From NCBI GenBank assembly GCA_012959785.1, contig DUCM01000005.1, positions 62,001 to 126,000 on the forward strand: DNA of 64,000 nt. The letters run 5' to 3'. How positions within the stretch are numbered: position 1 is the first letter of the stretch; each line of letters begins with the position of its first letter. Position numbers and translations under genes: made by a program. Positions 44,897 through 54,598 of the stretch are shown piece after piece. This stretch comes from Planctomycetota bacterium (lineage in GTDB: Bacteria; Planctomycetota; UBA1135; GCA-002686595). The notes below the pieces were generated by a model. The model was not told the DNA's origin. It searched no databases and was given only the letters and a program-made list of their open reading frames with translations.

Positions 44897-45459
44897 GGGA
44901 GCCCTGGGGAGAAGTTTGTCGGACGAGTCCAGTCAACCAACACCGGAGGGACGGGTTCCGCGGTTTTCGATGGCCCGAGGTGCCCAAGGGGCCAGCAGGA
45001 GGGCCAAGAAGTGCACTCCAAGGGGGCTTGAAGAGTCTTCAAACAAAGGGGGTTGACAGATCCCAGAGTCAGGTGCAACTTGCTACATGCAACTTGCTAT
45101 AACTGGCGTGCATAAGGCGACCAGTATCTGGAAAGAGAATTACTGAACTATCTATTCAAGAGCACCTGAACCCGCCTCAACGGGCGGCTTCGGGCTCTTC
45201 TTGAGCGCTGGCGGTACTTTCCGATTTCTGGCGCCCCGGGAGACCTGCAAGGGCCCCGCCGGGGTCCGCCACCGCCCGCTTCGATTGACCGAAGTAGACC
45301 ACCTGGAACCAAGTTGGATCGAATCAGGCCCTTATGGATGAATCATCCGGGCTAACAGCAAAAGTATGTAGGACGCCGAGCCGGCCCCTCGCCGGGGCCC
45401 CGGCAAAGGCCCACTTGGGGTTGCTGGGATGGCGGAGCCGTTCGCACAGAGAGAGTATT
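44897..45459 (+). promoter_or_regulatory. Long leader region with promoter-like TTGACAGATC element, direct repeat and hairpin
   Basis: 563 bases with no gene, between the divergent SPFH and VWA genes. TTGACA at 45053-45058 is followed by CAACTT at 17-nt spacing, the same layout and flanking bases (TTGACAGATC) as at 41209. GCAACTTGCTA occurs at 45075-45085 and 45089-45099. A long hairpin at 45156-45204 starts TCAAGAGC and closes GCTCTTCTTGA around loop TCAAC; it could end a short RNA or act in the leader of the VWA gene. The start of that gene is at 45460. Confidence 0.45.
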
Positions 45460-47334
45460 ATGAGAGAAATCCGATTCTGCCACAGCGCGGCAATCAGCGT
45501 GGCCATATTTGGTTTGTGCGCCGGCCTTGTCAGCGCGCAGGGTGCTCGGGGCAAGTCGGGTCCCGACTGCAACAGCAATGGCATCCCCGACAGCAAAGAA
45601 CTTGACGGCAACGACTGCAACCAGAATGGCATCCCCGACGAGTGTGATATAGCGAGCGGCACCAGTGCGGATTGCAACAACGACGAGCTGCCCGATGAAT
45701 GCCCTGCCTGCCCGCCGGTGGATCTGGTCTTTGTCATGGACACCTCGGGGTCGATGTCCGACGAGGGCGAGGCCCTTTGCGCCATCATCGGCCAGGTCGT
45801 CGCCGATCTGCTGGCCGATGGTATCCAGGTAACGCCAACCATCTTGGGTATCACCGCAAACACATTCTCCTGCCTCGAGGACAATGTCCTGAATCTCTTG
45901 GGCTCAACTGTGCCCGGACCCGATCCGGGCCCACCCCTCAATCACCCCGAAGACTGGGGCCCGGCCACGGCCGTGGTGGCCGGAAACTTCAGCTGGCTCC
46001 CCGGCGCGGTGCGAGTTATTGTCCCCATTAGCGACGAAGCCGCGCAGAACGGTGGGTCTTCATGCACTCAAGCCGACCAGGATTCCATTGACAATGCGAT
46101 TGTGGTTGCTGTTGCAAACGGCGTCTTCGTCTCACCCATCTCTGGCACCGGCTCCCAAGCTTGCGTCATCGCGTTAGCGAATGACCTCGCCGCTGGCACC
46201 GGTGGATCGGCGTTTGTCTCCACCAACCCCAAATTGGATTTGGCAACCGCGATCAGTGATCTGGTCCTCGACGCCTGCACGGCAGCCAACGACTGCAACC
46301 GGAACGGCATCCCCGACGAGTGTGAACCCGACAACAACGGAAACGGCATTCCCGACGATTGCGAAGAGGGCACGTTCGACCTTGATTGCACCGAATTCGA
46401 CCGCTATGAAGAGCTCACTGCGGACGACACCCTGACCCTGATCACCAATTTCCACAACCCGGATTCAAGCCAGGGCTTCTTGCAAGTGGTGGCCGTGAAC
46501 AGCGCCCACCAGCCCATCGGTTTCGACTACCTCGTGGGGCACTCGATGATCATCAGCGGGCTTGAGAGCTTCGAGTACTCCATCAACCCTGTGGACTACC
46601 GGGCCATGGTGATGGAGGATGCCTTGTCCGATATCGATGGCGATACGGTGCTGGATTTGAATGGCGTCGAGTACGAAAAGACCGCGGGTGAGATCCTGAT
46701 TCCACGTTTCTTCGGCGAGTACGAGGATCCCACACAGGGGGGCCAACTGGTGAGGGGAGAGTTGATCCTGATCGCCCTTTCCGGCGGTCGCCAGTTCCAG
46801 ACGAGCTTGGATTTCCTCGTCCACAACGACAACGAGGAGGAGTTTTCCACCTCCCACACTTTCCGTTGTTGGGAGAGGGTGTTCCTGGGCGACATCTCGG
46901 GGGTCTTCACCAACGATTTCCTCGCCAACTTCACCAACCATGATCCTGCCGAGCACGTTTTTGGCGCCGAATCTGGCTGGATGACTATCGACGGAGGCGT
47001 GGCCGTTTCCAGCGCGGCGAGCATCCAGGACCCGGCCTTCTACGCGGTCTATGTTGAGCACATCCTCGGAGTCAGAATGGCCGACCTGCCCTTCGAACGC
47101 TGCTTGCAATCAGGGCACCTGCTGCCTGACAGCGTGACCGGGGACAACGAGGAGAGCGGCGCCGCCGGTCAGTCGTGCCAGGACTCCATCGGCCGCCGCA
47201 AGCCGGCGAGCTTGCTGCTCTTCCCCGAGTACGACAACCGTGGCGGCGAGGTCAGCTTGATCACCGTCACCAACACCAATGCCCAGGCTGGCGTGACCGC
47301 CCACTACATCTATGTGGGGCGCTACGGCAACTGA
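45460..47334 (+). CDS. Secreted von Willebrand A-domain protein with DCNxNGIPDEC repeats
   Basis: 624 residues from the ATG at 45460. A signal peptide (ending LVSAQG) is followed by Cys/Asp motifs DCNSNGIPDSKE, DCNQNGIPDECD and DCNNDELPDEC; two more (DCNRNGIPDECE, NNGNGIPDDCE) lie after the VWA domain. These calcium-binding-like motifs are abundant in planctomycete exported proteins. The VWA domain (about 86-280) has an intact MIDAS, DTSGSMSDEG. The C-terminal 300 residues are beta-rich with no known family. An adhesive or cell-surface role is probable. The conserved motif is the best taxonomic clue in the window. Confidence 0.85.
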   Translation: MREIRFCHSAAISVAIFGLCAGLVSAQGARGKSGPDCNSNGIPDSKELDGNDCNQNGIPDECDIASGTSADCNNDELPDECPACPPVDLVFVMDTSGSMSDEGEALCAIIGQVVADLLADGIQVTPTILGITANTFSCLEDNVLNLLGSTVPGPDPGPPLNHPEDWGPATAVVAGNFSWLPGAVRVIVPISDEAAQNGGSSCTQADQDSIDNAIVVAVANGVFVSPISGTGSQACVIALANDLAAGTGGSAFVSTNPKLDLATAISDLVLDACTAANDCNRNGIPDECEPDNNGNGIPDDCEEGTFDLDCTEFDRYEELTADDTLTLITNFHNPDSSQGFLQVVAVNSAHQPIGFDYLVGHSMIISGLESFEYSINPVDYRAMVMEDALSDIDGDTVLDLNGVEYEKTAGEILIPRFFGEYEDPTQGGQLVRGELILIALSGGRQFQTSLDFLVHNDNEEEFSTSHTFRCWERVFLGDISGVFTNDFLANFTNHDPAEHVFGAESGWMTIDGGVAVSSAASIQDPAFYAVYVEHILGVRMADLPFERCLQSGHLLPDSVTGDNEESGAAGQSCQDSIGRRKPASLLLFPEYDNRGGEVSLITVTNTNAQAGVTAHYIYVGRYGN

Positions 47335-47417
47335 GACAAGGTCCTAGTGGCCAATAACTGTGCCGCCGCCCCGTGAGGTCAACTCGCGGGACGGCGGCCT
47401 CTTTGTTGGCCTGGGGA

Positions 47418-49202
47418 TCAACGCCCGTTGAGCCGCGGCTGCAAGCGCCACAGATCCAGGAGCCGCGGAGCGCTGCTAGAAAGATCATCCAGGTTGACCG
47501 GATCAGCCAGCAACTCGATGCGCGGGCCTGCGCCCGCTCGAGCCCGGGGGGAAAGGCCAATTTCGATGGCCAGCGAGACTCCCTGGCCCGCCGCCAGGCC
47601 CCCGGGGCTGCGAAGAGCCAGATACTCCACTGGCTGCACGGCGAAACGCCCCTTGAGGTACTGCCACCAGGGGCCTGACCGCCAGGCGGCGCGGCGCGCC
47701 ACGGAAACTCCATCCAGCCAAACCTCCAGGGGAACGCCCCGGGGAACCTGCAACATCAGTTCCGAGGCCCCTGCGAGGACCTCGGCGGGCAGCCGAACCC
47801 AGGCCCGCGCCAGCCCGCCGGCCCCACTTCTGGAGCTTTCGGTGTGCCAATCGCGACTGGCTGCCGACTCGCCCTCGGCAAGGCCTACGGCGAACCAATC
47901 CTGCGCCACCTCGCCGTCGATGAGCACCTGCCAGGGCGCAAGAGATCCGAGCACCTCCCGGGCGCCCTCGGGCTCGAAATCCGTTTCCGAGATCGCCGGC
48001 CCCAGGGTGCGGATAACGAGTTCTTCAGGCGACACTTCCAGAAGGGTGATATGCAGCCCGGGCGCTGTCATGCCCGGGCTCTGGAGGTACCAGAGATCGC
48101 GCTTTGGCAAGCGCAAGGGCGCGCCTAGTCCGCCCTCACCGATGTAGGTCACGCCGCTCTCGTCATGCTTGCCATCACGAATGGGAACAGTGCGTTTGAG
48201 CACATGGCCATCGGACTCGAGCACCAAGTCGAGGTCGCTGGCTTCGAAGAGCGGCACCCACAGATCCTTCGCGGGCGAAGGAGCCTTGAGCGCGGGCCAC
48301 ATGGGCTGGTGGTACTGGGCCAGGAGCCAACGATGCGAGGCTCGTAGAAGCGGCAGATTGGCCTCCATCCAGAGCGCCTGATCGCCGGCGGTGGAGATGT
48401 TGGTGTTCAAGGTCACGAGGGCCAGCTCGCTGCCGACCCGCATGGCGCCATAGTTCAAGCCCGCGCCGCCAGGCTCGTCAAAGACCTCGTCATAGAGCGC
48501 ACCGATGTCGTGGTTGCCGCGGGCCGGCACCACCGGCAGGATGCGCCCATCGGCGCCGGTGGCGACTTCATGGTGCGAGAGCCATAACTCCCAGTCCGGC
48601 CATCTGTCCCCACGCATGACAAAGTCGCCGCCGTGAACGAAGGCCAGGAGAGCCTCATCGCTGCCAATAAGCTGCGCAATAAGGCTGTTCATTCGCAGCC
48701 TGTCGGCGTGCGCCGTGCGCGAGTCACCGCCGTAGAGCAGTGTGAAAGAAGACTGCTCGCCGGGATCCGCCTTGGGTGCCGTCCGCCAATGAAAACGCCG
48801 CGAGAGTTCCCCATCGGATTCCACCACGAAGTCATAGCGCGTGCCGGCTGCGAGCCCCTGCACCCGTGCGTGGTGATAATAGGCGCCGCCGGTTGCAGCG
48901 CTCCCGCTGTACAGGCCGTCTCGTGAACTCTCCACGACGATGTCACTGGAACTATCGCCTTCGAGGAGACCGCCAGCGCGGGTCAAGCGCACGAGATTCA
49001 CCTGTGTCTGCGTCTCGGTGCTCCAAGAGATTGTGGCGCTGCTCGCGGGGGCGTGCCACCAAGTGATACGCACCTGGGCCGGCGTGGTGCCTTGCAGGGT
49101 GGTCCAAGTCGCTTGCGTTGCCAGGGCCGGTGACCGCCATGCGAGGAGCATGCCCAAGCACGCGAGAGGGGCGCAAAGAGAGTGGCAGAATATCTTCATC
49201 AT
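47418..49202 (-). CDS. Secreted purple-acid-phosphatase-like metallophosphoesterase
   Basis: 594 residues from the ATG at 49202, overlapping the upstream stop (ATGA). The frame is open far upstream, through the neighbouring gene, but that is GC noise. After the signal peptide there is a fibronectin-like domain (TPAQVRITWWHAPASSATISWST...YYHHARVQGLAAGTRYDFVVES), then the calcineurin-like fold with GGDSR, FVHGGDFV, RGNHDIGALYDEVF and YHQPMWP. The last metal motif reads ESDGHVLKRT in place of GHxH. The C-terminal 150 residues look like a beta-sandwich. Substrate unknown. Confidence 0.82.
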   Translation of the reverse strand: MMKIFCHSLCAPLACLGMLLAWRSPALATQATWTTLQGTTPAQVRITWWHAPASSATISWSTETQTQVNLVRLTRAGGLLEGDSSSDIVVESSRDGLYSGSAATGGAYYHHARVQGLAAGTRYDFVVESDGELSRRFHWRTAPKADPGEQSSFTLLYGGDSRTAHADRLRMNSLIAQLIGSDEALLAFVHGGDFVMRGDRWPDWELWLSHHEVATGADGRILPVVPARGNHDIGALYDEVFDEPGGAGLNYGAMRVGSELALVTLNTNISTAGDQALWMEANLPLLRASHRWLLAQYHQPMWPALKAPSPAKDLWVPLFEASDLDLVLESDGHVLKRTVPIRDGKHDESGVTYIGEGGLGAPLRLPKRDLWYLQSPGMTAPGLHITLLEVSPEELVIRTLGPAISETDFEPEGAREVLGSLAPWQVLIDGEVAQDWFAVGLAEGESAASRDWHTESSRSGAGGLARAWVRLPAEVLAGASELMLQVPRGVPLEVWLDGVSVARRAAWRSGPWWQYLKGRFAVQPVEYLALRSPGGLAAGQGVSLAIEIGLSPRARAGAGPRIELLADPVNLDDLSSSAPRLLDLWRLQPRLNGR

Positions 49203-49996
49203 GCAAAGTTGGAGGGCGAGGTCTTTCCAGGCACGCGCGCCCTCGCTGACCACAGTATGAACAAAGCCGCAGGCGCGGCGACGTGGTGGATGCGCTCCAC
49301 GGCTTCGGGCCAGTGGACGAGGCCCCCGGCGCTCATGCGCGCCACCAGGGTTGCTGCGCCCCAAAAAGCCATGTAAGCCGACACCGCACGCAAGCGCCCG
49401 GCGCACAGCAACAAAGCCAAGGCGATGTCCACCGTGCCGATCGCCATCAGCAGCGCCCCCGCGCCCGATTCGGTGAGGGACCAGCCCAGGCGCCTGGCGC
49501 TCAAGAGCAGGAGATCGAGAAAAGCGGGCACTTCGCTCAGGGCTTCGATGCCATGGGCCACGAAGGTCGCCGCCAACGCTGCGCGCAGCAAAAACTCTGC
49601 CCACAAGACGCGGCCACGAATCAAGAAGAAGAGCGCCAGAGGTGTCAGGATGCGCACGGCATGGGCCGCAACCGTCCAGTTCGAAAGGGCTGCCCCGCCG
49701 TCGAGAGTCAGGGCCACAGCTTCCAGAGCGAACCAAAGAACAGCGTAGAAGAGCCCCCACGGAAGACGCCGCGCCAGGGTCGCGAGGCCCACCAAGGCGA
49801 GCAACATAGCCGCGCCGCCGTCCATATGCGTGACCGCCTCCAGGTCGAGGTACCCGCGCTGATACAGCAAGCCATTGAGATGGCTGTAGCGCGTGGCGGT
49901 GGTCCAGGCCGCGCCGCCTAGAGCCACGGCCATGGCCAACCGCAAAAGACCGGTCGCGGTACGAGCGCCTCGATCGGTTCCTTGTGTCGCAGCCAT
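49199..49996 (-). CDS. Polytopic membrane protein, DoxX-like
   Basis: 265 residues from the ATG at 49996 (a TTG at 50005 is also in frame). About seven hydrophobic segments are seen, including LLRLAMAVALGGAAWTTA, GAAMLLALVGLATLA, LFYAVLWFALEAVALTL, FLLRAALAATFVAHGIEAL and GALLMAIGTVDIALALLLC. The pair LRxAxAxTFxxHGxxAL and a second similar unit resemble DoxX-type membrane proteins. It is translationally coupled to the metallophosphoesterase, so the two may act together; how is unknown. Confidence 0.65.
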   Translation of the reverse strand: MAATQGTDRGARTATGLLRLAMAVALGGAAWTTATRYSHLNGLLYQRGYLDLEAVTHMDGGAAMLLALVGLATLARRLPWGLFYAVLWFALEAVALTLDGGAALSNWTVAAHAVRILTPLALFFLIRGRVLWAEFLLRAALAATFVAHGIEALSEVPAFLDLLLLSARRLGWSLTESGAGALLMAIGTVDIALALLLCAGRLRAVSAYMAFWGAATLVARMSAGGLVHWPEAVERIHHVAAPAALFILWSARARVPGKTSPSNFA

Positions 49997-50231
49997 GGCT
50001 TGCAAAGCCTAACGCGGGTGGTCGCTGAAGGCGCGCATCAAACGCGGCAACTGGCCGCTTGACTGTTCTCTCCTTTGACGCAATCGAAGCGAGTCCAGCG
50101 CTCCCGAAGTTTGGTGTTCCGCGGTCAAGATTTATCCGCAATCAAGCCCGCGCGGCGCCAGTGTCCACAAACTGCACTCCCCGCCGGGCCTGCGCGGCGC
50201 TAGGCTGTCTGCAAGAGACTTGCAAGTTCCC

Positions 50232-52796
50232 ATGTCCCCTCCCCCGCCAACAGTTCCCCAGCCCCTGCCCATCGACGAGGTCCTGCCCGAACTCCTGGCA
50301 GCCCTCGCAAACAATCCCACGGCACTCCTGCGCGCGCCCACCGGCGCGGGCAAAACCACCCGCGTTCCAGGCGCCGTCCTCGATGCGCTGCCCGGGGGCC
50401 AGACCGTGGTCATGCTCGAGCCGCGACGCATGGCGGCGCGGGCCACGGCTCGGCGCATCGCTTGGGAACGCGGCTCGCGTGTTGGCGGCGAAGTCGGTTA
50501 TCGCGTGCGCTTCGATACCCAGACATCCGCGGCCACGCGCCTCTGTGTGGAAACCGAGGGTCTGTTCCTGCGCCGCCTACAAAACGATCCCTTCCTCGAA
50601 GGCATCGGTGCGGTGATCTTCGACGAGTTCCACGAACGCAGCCTGACTTGTGACCTGGCCCTGGCCCTTTGCTGTTGCGTGCGGCGGGAGACGCGAGCGG
50701 ACTTGGCGCTGGTGGTCATGTCGGCCACCCTCGAAAGCGATGGCTTGCAGGAATACCTGGGGTCCGCGCCACTCATCGAGAGCCGCGGCCGGCTCTTCGA
50801 TGTCGAAGAGCGCTACCTCCCCGTCGCGGCCGCGGCAAGGCGCCAAACGCGCGTTGAGGACAGCGTCTGTCCCGCCGTGCTGCGCGCCCTGGAGGAAACC
50901 GCAGGCCTGGTGCTCGTCTTCCTACCCGGCGTGGGCGAGATCCGCCGCGTGCATAGTGCCCTCGAAGCTCTGCGCGGCTTGCGAGGCGTTCAGATCCTCG
51001 AACTCTACGGCGACCTCGACCCCCGGGACCAGGACCGCGTGCTCGCAGACAGCGCCCGGCGCCGTGTGGTGCTGGCCACCAACATCGCCGAGACCTCCCT
51101 GACAATACCTGGCGTCAGCGCGGTTGTGGACACGGGACTGGCGCGGCGGGTGGTCTACGATAGGGCCCTGGGCCTCGACCGGCTTGAGCTGGCGCCCATC
51201 TCGCGGGCCTCCGCACGCCAGCGGGCGGGCCGCGCCGGACGTACGGCGCCTGGAATCTGCTACCGCTTGTGGAGCGCCGCGGAAGAGCGCGGCCGATCCG
51301 AGGAAGACTCACCCGAAGTGCGCCGCGTGGACATCTCGGGTGCGGCCCTGGAGCTGGCCTGTTTCGGCGAGCGCAATCTCGAATCCTTCCCGTGGTTTGA
51401 AGCACCGCCGCCGGCAGCCCTGGCACGCGCTCGCGAACTGCTCGAAGGGCTGGGCGCCATAGAATCCGGCGGCCAGCCCTCGTGGCGAGTCACCACCACG
51501 GGCCGGCAGTTGAACGGCCTGCCCCTGGCGCCCCGCCTGGGCCGCCTGCTCCTCGAAGGCGCCGCGGCGGGCGTGGCCGGGGAAGCCGCCCTGTGCGCCG
51601 CCCTCCTGGCCGAACGCAGTCCCTTCCGCCGCGGCGACAGCAGGAGCGCGCCGCGAGTCAGCCCCCACGACTCGGACTGGCTCGATGCGGTCTATGCCCT
51701 GGAGGCCTTCGAGCAGGGCGGCGAGACCCGCGGTCCAGCAGGCGAACTGCAACCCGCCGCAGCCCGCCGCGTCCTGCGCGCACGCGACCAGTTGCAACGG
51801 CTGGTGACCTCGGAGGCAAGCCCCGGCACCATAGCCCAACGCGACGAAGCCACCCTCAAGGCTCTCTTCACCGCCTTCCCCGACCGCCTGGCCTGCCGCC
51901 GCGCGGCCGGCAGCGACAGGGCCCAGATGGTGGGCGGCCGGGGCGTGCGATTGGCGCCCGAGTGCGGCGTGCGTGAGTCCCGGCTCTTCGTCTGCGTCGA
52001 TCTCGATGCCGGTGGCACGGAGAGCCTGGTGCGTCGCGCCAGCAGAGTGGAGCGCGAGTGGCTCGAGCCCGAGCGAATCACCTGCGAGCGCAGACTCTCC
52101 TTCGACGCAAAAAGCGAGCGGGTGTTGAGCCAGGAGACCACCTGTTATCGCTCCCTGGTGCTTGAGTCGCGGTCCCTGCCCACCAAGCGCGACGACGAGA
52201 CGGCGAATCTCCTGTTAGCCGCGGCCAGGGCCAACCTGCCCGAGGCCCTGGACCTGGACCTGGCCGAGGTGCACTCCTGGCTCGCACGACTCGCTTGCGT
52301 GGGCGAATGGTGCCCCGAGTTGGAGCTGCCGGATCAAGCGCAACTCCTCTCCAAGGCCCTGCAACAGCTCTCTCGTGGCCGCACGAGCTTCCAAGAACTG
52401 CGCCGCGCGCCCTTGCTCAAGGCTCTCTGCACCGAGCTCGGCTGGGAACGGTGCACGGCCCTCGAAAAGCAGGCCCCCGAACGCCTGACGGTGCCCAGCG
52501 GCAGCCAAATAGCTCTGGCCTACGAAGCCGGCCAGCCGCCGGTCCTCTGCGTGCGCATCCAGGAAATGTTCGGCCAGGAGCAGACGCCGCGGGTGGGTCT
52601 CGGTCGCGTCCCGGTGCTCTTGCACCTCCTCGCTCCCAATGGCCGCCCCCAGCAAGTCACCTCGGACCTGGCGAGTTTTTGGAACAACACCTACGCCGAA
52701 GTGCGTCGCGACTTGCGCCGCCGCTACCCGCGCCATTCCTGGCCCGAAGATCCGCGCAGCGCCAAGGCCCTGCGCGGAGTTCCCCGGCGCCGCTAG
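50232..52796 (+). CDS. hrpB: ATP-dependent helicase HrpB
   Basis: 854 residues from the ATG at 50232; a TTG four codons upstream is possible. DExH-box RNA helicase with motif I APTGAGKTTRVP, motif Ia MLEPRRMAARATARRIA, motif II DEFHERS, motif III MSATLES, and motif VI ARQRAGRAGRTAPGICYRLW. The HrpB C-terminal domain ends with SFWNNTYAEVRRDLRRRYPRHSWPEDP, diagnostic for the family. Role in bacteria is still poorly defined. Confidence 0.95.
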   Translation: MSPPPPTVPQPLPIDEVLPELLAALANNPTALLRAPTGAGKTTRVPGAVLDALPGGQTVVMLEPRRMAARATARRIAWERGSRVGGEVGYRVRFDTQTSAATRLCVETEGLFLRRLQNDPFLEGIGAVIFDEFHERSLTCDLALALCCCVRRETRADLALVVMSATLESDGLQEYLGSAPLIESRGRLFDVEERYLPVAAAARRQTRVEDSVCPAVLRALEETAGLVLVFLPGVGEIRRVHSALEALRGLRGVQILELYGDLDPRDQDRVLADSARRRVVLATNIAETSLTIPGVSAVVDTGLARRVVYDRALGLDRLELAPISRASARQRAGRAGRTAPGICYRLWSAAEERGRSEEDSPEVRRVDISGAALELACFGERNLESFPWFEAPPPAALARARELLEGLGAIESGGQPSWRVTTTGRQLNGLPLAPRLGRLLLEGAAAGVAGEAALCAALLAERSPFRRGDSRSAPRVSPHDSDWLDAVYALEAFEQGGETRGPAGELQPAAARRVLRARDQLQRLVTSEASPGTIAQRDEATLKALFTAFPDRLACRRAAGSDRAQMVGGRGVRLAPECGVRESRLFVCVDLDAGGTESLVRRASRVEREWLEPERITCERRLSFDAKSERVLSQETTCYRSLVLESRSLPTKRDDETANLLLAAARANLPEALDLDLAEVHSWLARLACVGEWCPELELPDQAQLLSKALQQLSRGRTSFQELRRAPLLKALCTELGWERCTALEKQAPERLTVPSGSQIALAYEAGQPPVLCVRIQEMFGQEQTPRVGLGRVPVLLHLLAPNGRPQQVTSDLASFWNNTYAEVRRDLRRRYPRHSWPEDPRSAKALRGVPRRR

Positions 52797-52886
52797 GACT
52801 TCAGAAGGCGCTGTTCACGATCACCAGGCCACGGGCGTTGCCCACCGGAAACATCGAAGGGAGACAGGAACAGTCGCTCTGAGTCC

Positions 52887-52912
52887 AGCCTGCCGGGAAT
52901 GGCCGGCAGGCT
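52887..52912. other. Perfect 10-bp hairpin in the intergenic region
   Basis: AGCCTGCCGG (52887-52896) pairs with CCGGCAGGCT (52903-52912). No T-run follows on either strand, so it is not a classical terminator; it lies between the convergent hrpB and the Cys-rich secreted protein gene. Confidence 0.6.
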
Positions 52913-53002
52913 CGGGGTGGTGTTCAGAATGGCCCCGGCGGGAGTCGTGCCCACTAGCCCGGCCTCTCGGCGAACTGGCGAGGTGCAGGCACTCCCAGCG
53001 CT

Positions 53003-53755
53003 TCACGGGGTGAAATTCACGCTGACTCCATGGGTCAAGTTGAAGCCCGAGCCGCAGGGCGAGGAAGAAGGGTCGCGGTACCAGCCCTGGAAGTGGCGCG
53101 TGTCGCCAGCGATGATACCTGCCGCGGAGGCCAGCCCCGAGGGCCAGGCTGCATCGCCCAGGCCATTGGGAACGGCGATGCTGTGGCGCAAGACGATGCC
53201 CCCGGTGCAGCGCAATCCATCCCCAAAGACGACTCCGTTGCCACCATTGAGGGCCGTAAGACCGGAGAAGAGCAAACTGGGTTGGCCCGCCAACATGCCG
53301 CCGGCAGAAAAGGCCAAATCATCGGCTGCTACACTGTCGCTGCCGCTGGCTGTGAGGCTGGCACCAGCGCCCGTGGAGTTGGCGCAACCCTGGCCCATTG
53401 CGCCGTGGTTGGCACAGGGACAGGCCGCACCCACTCCGTCGCCGAAACAGAAGGGGCTGGCCGAGTTTCCGGGTCCGCAGGAGCCGAGGTTGGAGACCGT
53501 CACGCAGCCGCCGTTACTCACGATGCAAAGCGTCAGGCAACCGGGGTCGAGGGCACCTTGAACGCGCAAGGTGTCGCCCACCTGGAAGGTGCCGTAGTCA
53601 TCGAGCAGGTAAGTCGTGCCGTGGACTGCGAAGAATTTGGGACAACCCGTCGTGCTGCCGGCGACGATCACGCCGCACTCGTCGAAGTGGGCCTGGGCTG
53701 AGGCCAGGGTGCTACTGCAAAGCAAGACCAAGAGGGCAGCGAGGAGTTTGTGCAT
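53003..53755 (-). CDS. Secreted protein with planctomycete FCFGDGxGxxCPC domain
   Basis: 250 residues from the ATG at 53755, with a signal peptide MHKLLAALLVLLCSSTLASA. Residues about 20-95 are a small domain with Cys (HFDECGVIVAGSTTGCPKF...GCLTLCIVSNGGCVTV). From about 105 comes FCFGDGVGAACPCANHGAMGQGCANSTGAGASL, followed by a beta-rich part with GWYRDPSSSPCGSGFNLTHGVSV at the end. This second module recurs in exported proteins of some Planctomycetota and has no known function. The Cys pairs probably form disulfides. Confidence 0.78.
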   Translation of the reverse strand: MHKLLAALLVLLCSSTLASAQAHFDECGVIVAGSTTGCPKFFAVHGTTYLLDDYGTFQVGDTLRVQGALDPGCLTLCIVSNGGCVTVSNLGSCGPGNSASPFCFGDGVGAACPCANHGAMGQGCANSTGAGASLTASGSDSVAADDLAFSAGGMLAGQPSLLFSGLTALNGGNGVVFGDGLRCTGGIVLRHSIAVPNGLGDAAWPSGLASAAGIIAGDTRHFQGWYRDPSSSPCGSGFNLTHGVSVNFTP

Positions 53756-54054
53756 GGTGTTTGTTATTCCAGGGGCAAGTCGTGGTGGCTCGGTACCAGG
53801 ATCCAATTTGGAGTACGCCTTTTCGCCAGCTGGGGAAGGAAGAGTGGCCGGGGCCCCGAGCGAGCGAGGCTCTGTGAGGGTTCGATTCTAGATCTGGAAC
53901 CTCCGTCTCCAGGCTAAGCCGGGGCAGGGAAAATGCCGACCCGAAGCAGCCGTTTTTTGGCCAGGGCTGTTCCCGGCCCCTCAGACGGCCCCAATCGTGG
54001 CGGGCCGAACCTCGCCGGTGCAGCTGGCATCCCTGTGCGCTACCTTGGTGCGCT

Positions 54055-54324
54055 ATGGATTGGAGCGCCTATGTAATCACCTCCGAAGCCCGAGGCTCGA
54101 CCTACGTGGGCATTGCCCTGGATGTCGAGCGTCGCGTGGCCGAGCACAACGGCCTGGCCCCCGGTGGCGCGCGCTCTACCCGCGGCGGCCGGCCGTGGCT
54201 CCTGGCGGCGACCTTTGGCCCCTATGCTTCGCGCTCCGAAGCCCAGCGCGCGGAGTACCAAATCAAGCGCTTGAGGGGGGCCGAACGGTTGTGCTGGGGA
54301 GGCCTGGAATCCTCAGCGGGGTAG
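54055..54324 (+). CDS. GIY-YIG domain protein
   Basis: 89 residues. AYVITSEARGSTYVGIALDVERRVAEHN contains the GIY-YIG pattern (xYVI...TYVGI) with the conserved Arg, and AEYQIKRLRGAERL carries the Glu and basic residues. Single-domain proteins of this kind (UPF0213-like) are small nucleases of unclear role. Confidence 0.85.
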   Translation: MDWSAYVITSEARGSTYVGIALDVERRVAEHNGLAPGGARSTRGGRPWLLAATFGPYASRSEAQRAEYQIKRLRGAERLCWGGLESSAG

Positions 54325-54368
54325 CGATGCCCCAGAAGGCGATGCCCCAAAAGGCAATGCCCCAGAAG
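54324..54368. repeat. Three tandem 15-bp repeats after the GIY-YIG gene
   Basis: GCGATGCCCCAGAAG (54324-54338), GCGATGCCCCAAAAG (54339-54353) and GCAATGCCCCAGAAG (54354-54368). The array begins at the last base of the GIY-YIG stop codon. Confidence 0.85.
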
Positions 54369-54598
54369 GCCGAAACAAAAACACCAGGATTCTCGGTAGC
54401 CGCCTCCGCATTCCTCCGTCAAGGACCATGAAGGGGCAAAAAGAGCCGCCTCTATTCGCCCGGGGGAGACCTCACTGAAAAGGTCGCCCCATGTGATGCA
54501 CCCCTTCTTGCTTTTTTTCAATCAGGACCCAAAACAAATGGCCCCGCGGACCGCCGCAGAAAGCCTCACCAAAACCTACAACACCCAAGAACAGGATC

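Noticed and set aside
47418..50141. Continuous 907-codon frame covering the metallophosphoesterase and its upstream neighbour
   Set aside because: The first 313 codons lie out of frame over the DoxX-like membrane gene and read as Arg/Pro/Gly-rich noise; the signal peptide at 49202 marks the true start.
52797..53002. Possible gene remnant on the minus strand ending RGLVIVNSAF
   Set aside because: It looks a little like the tail of an exported protein, but no start, domain or paralog in the window supports it; too short to call a pseudogene.
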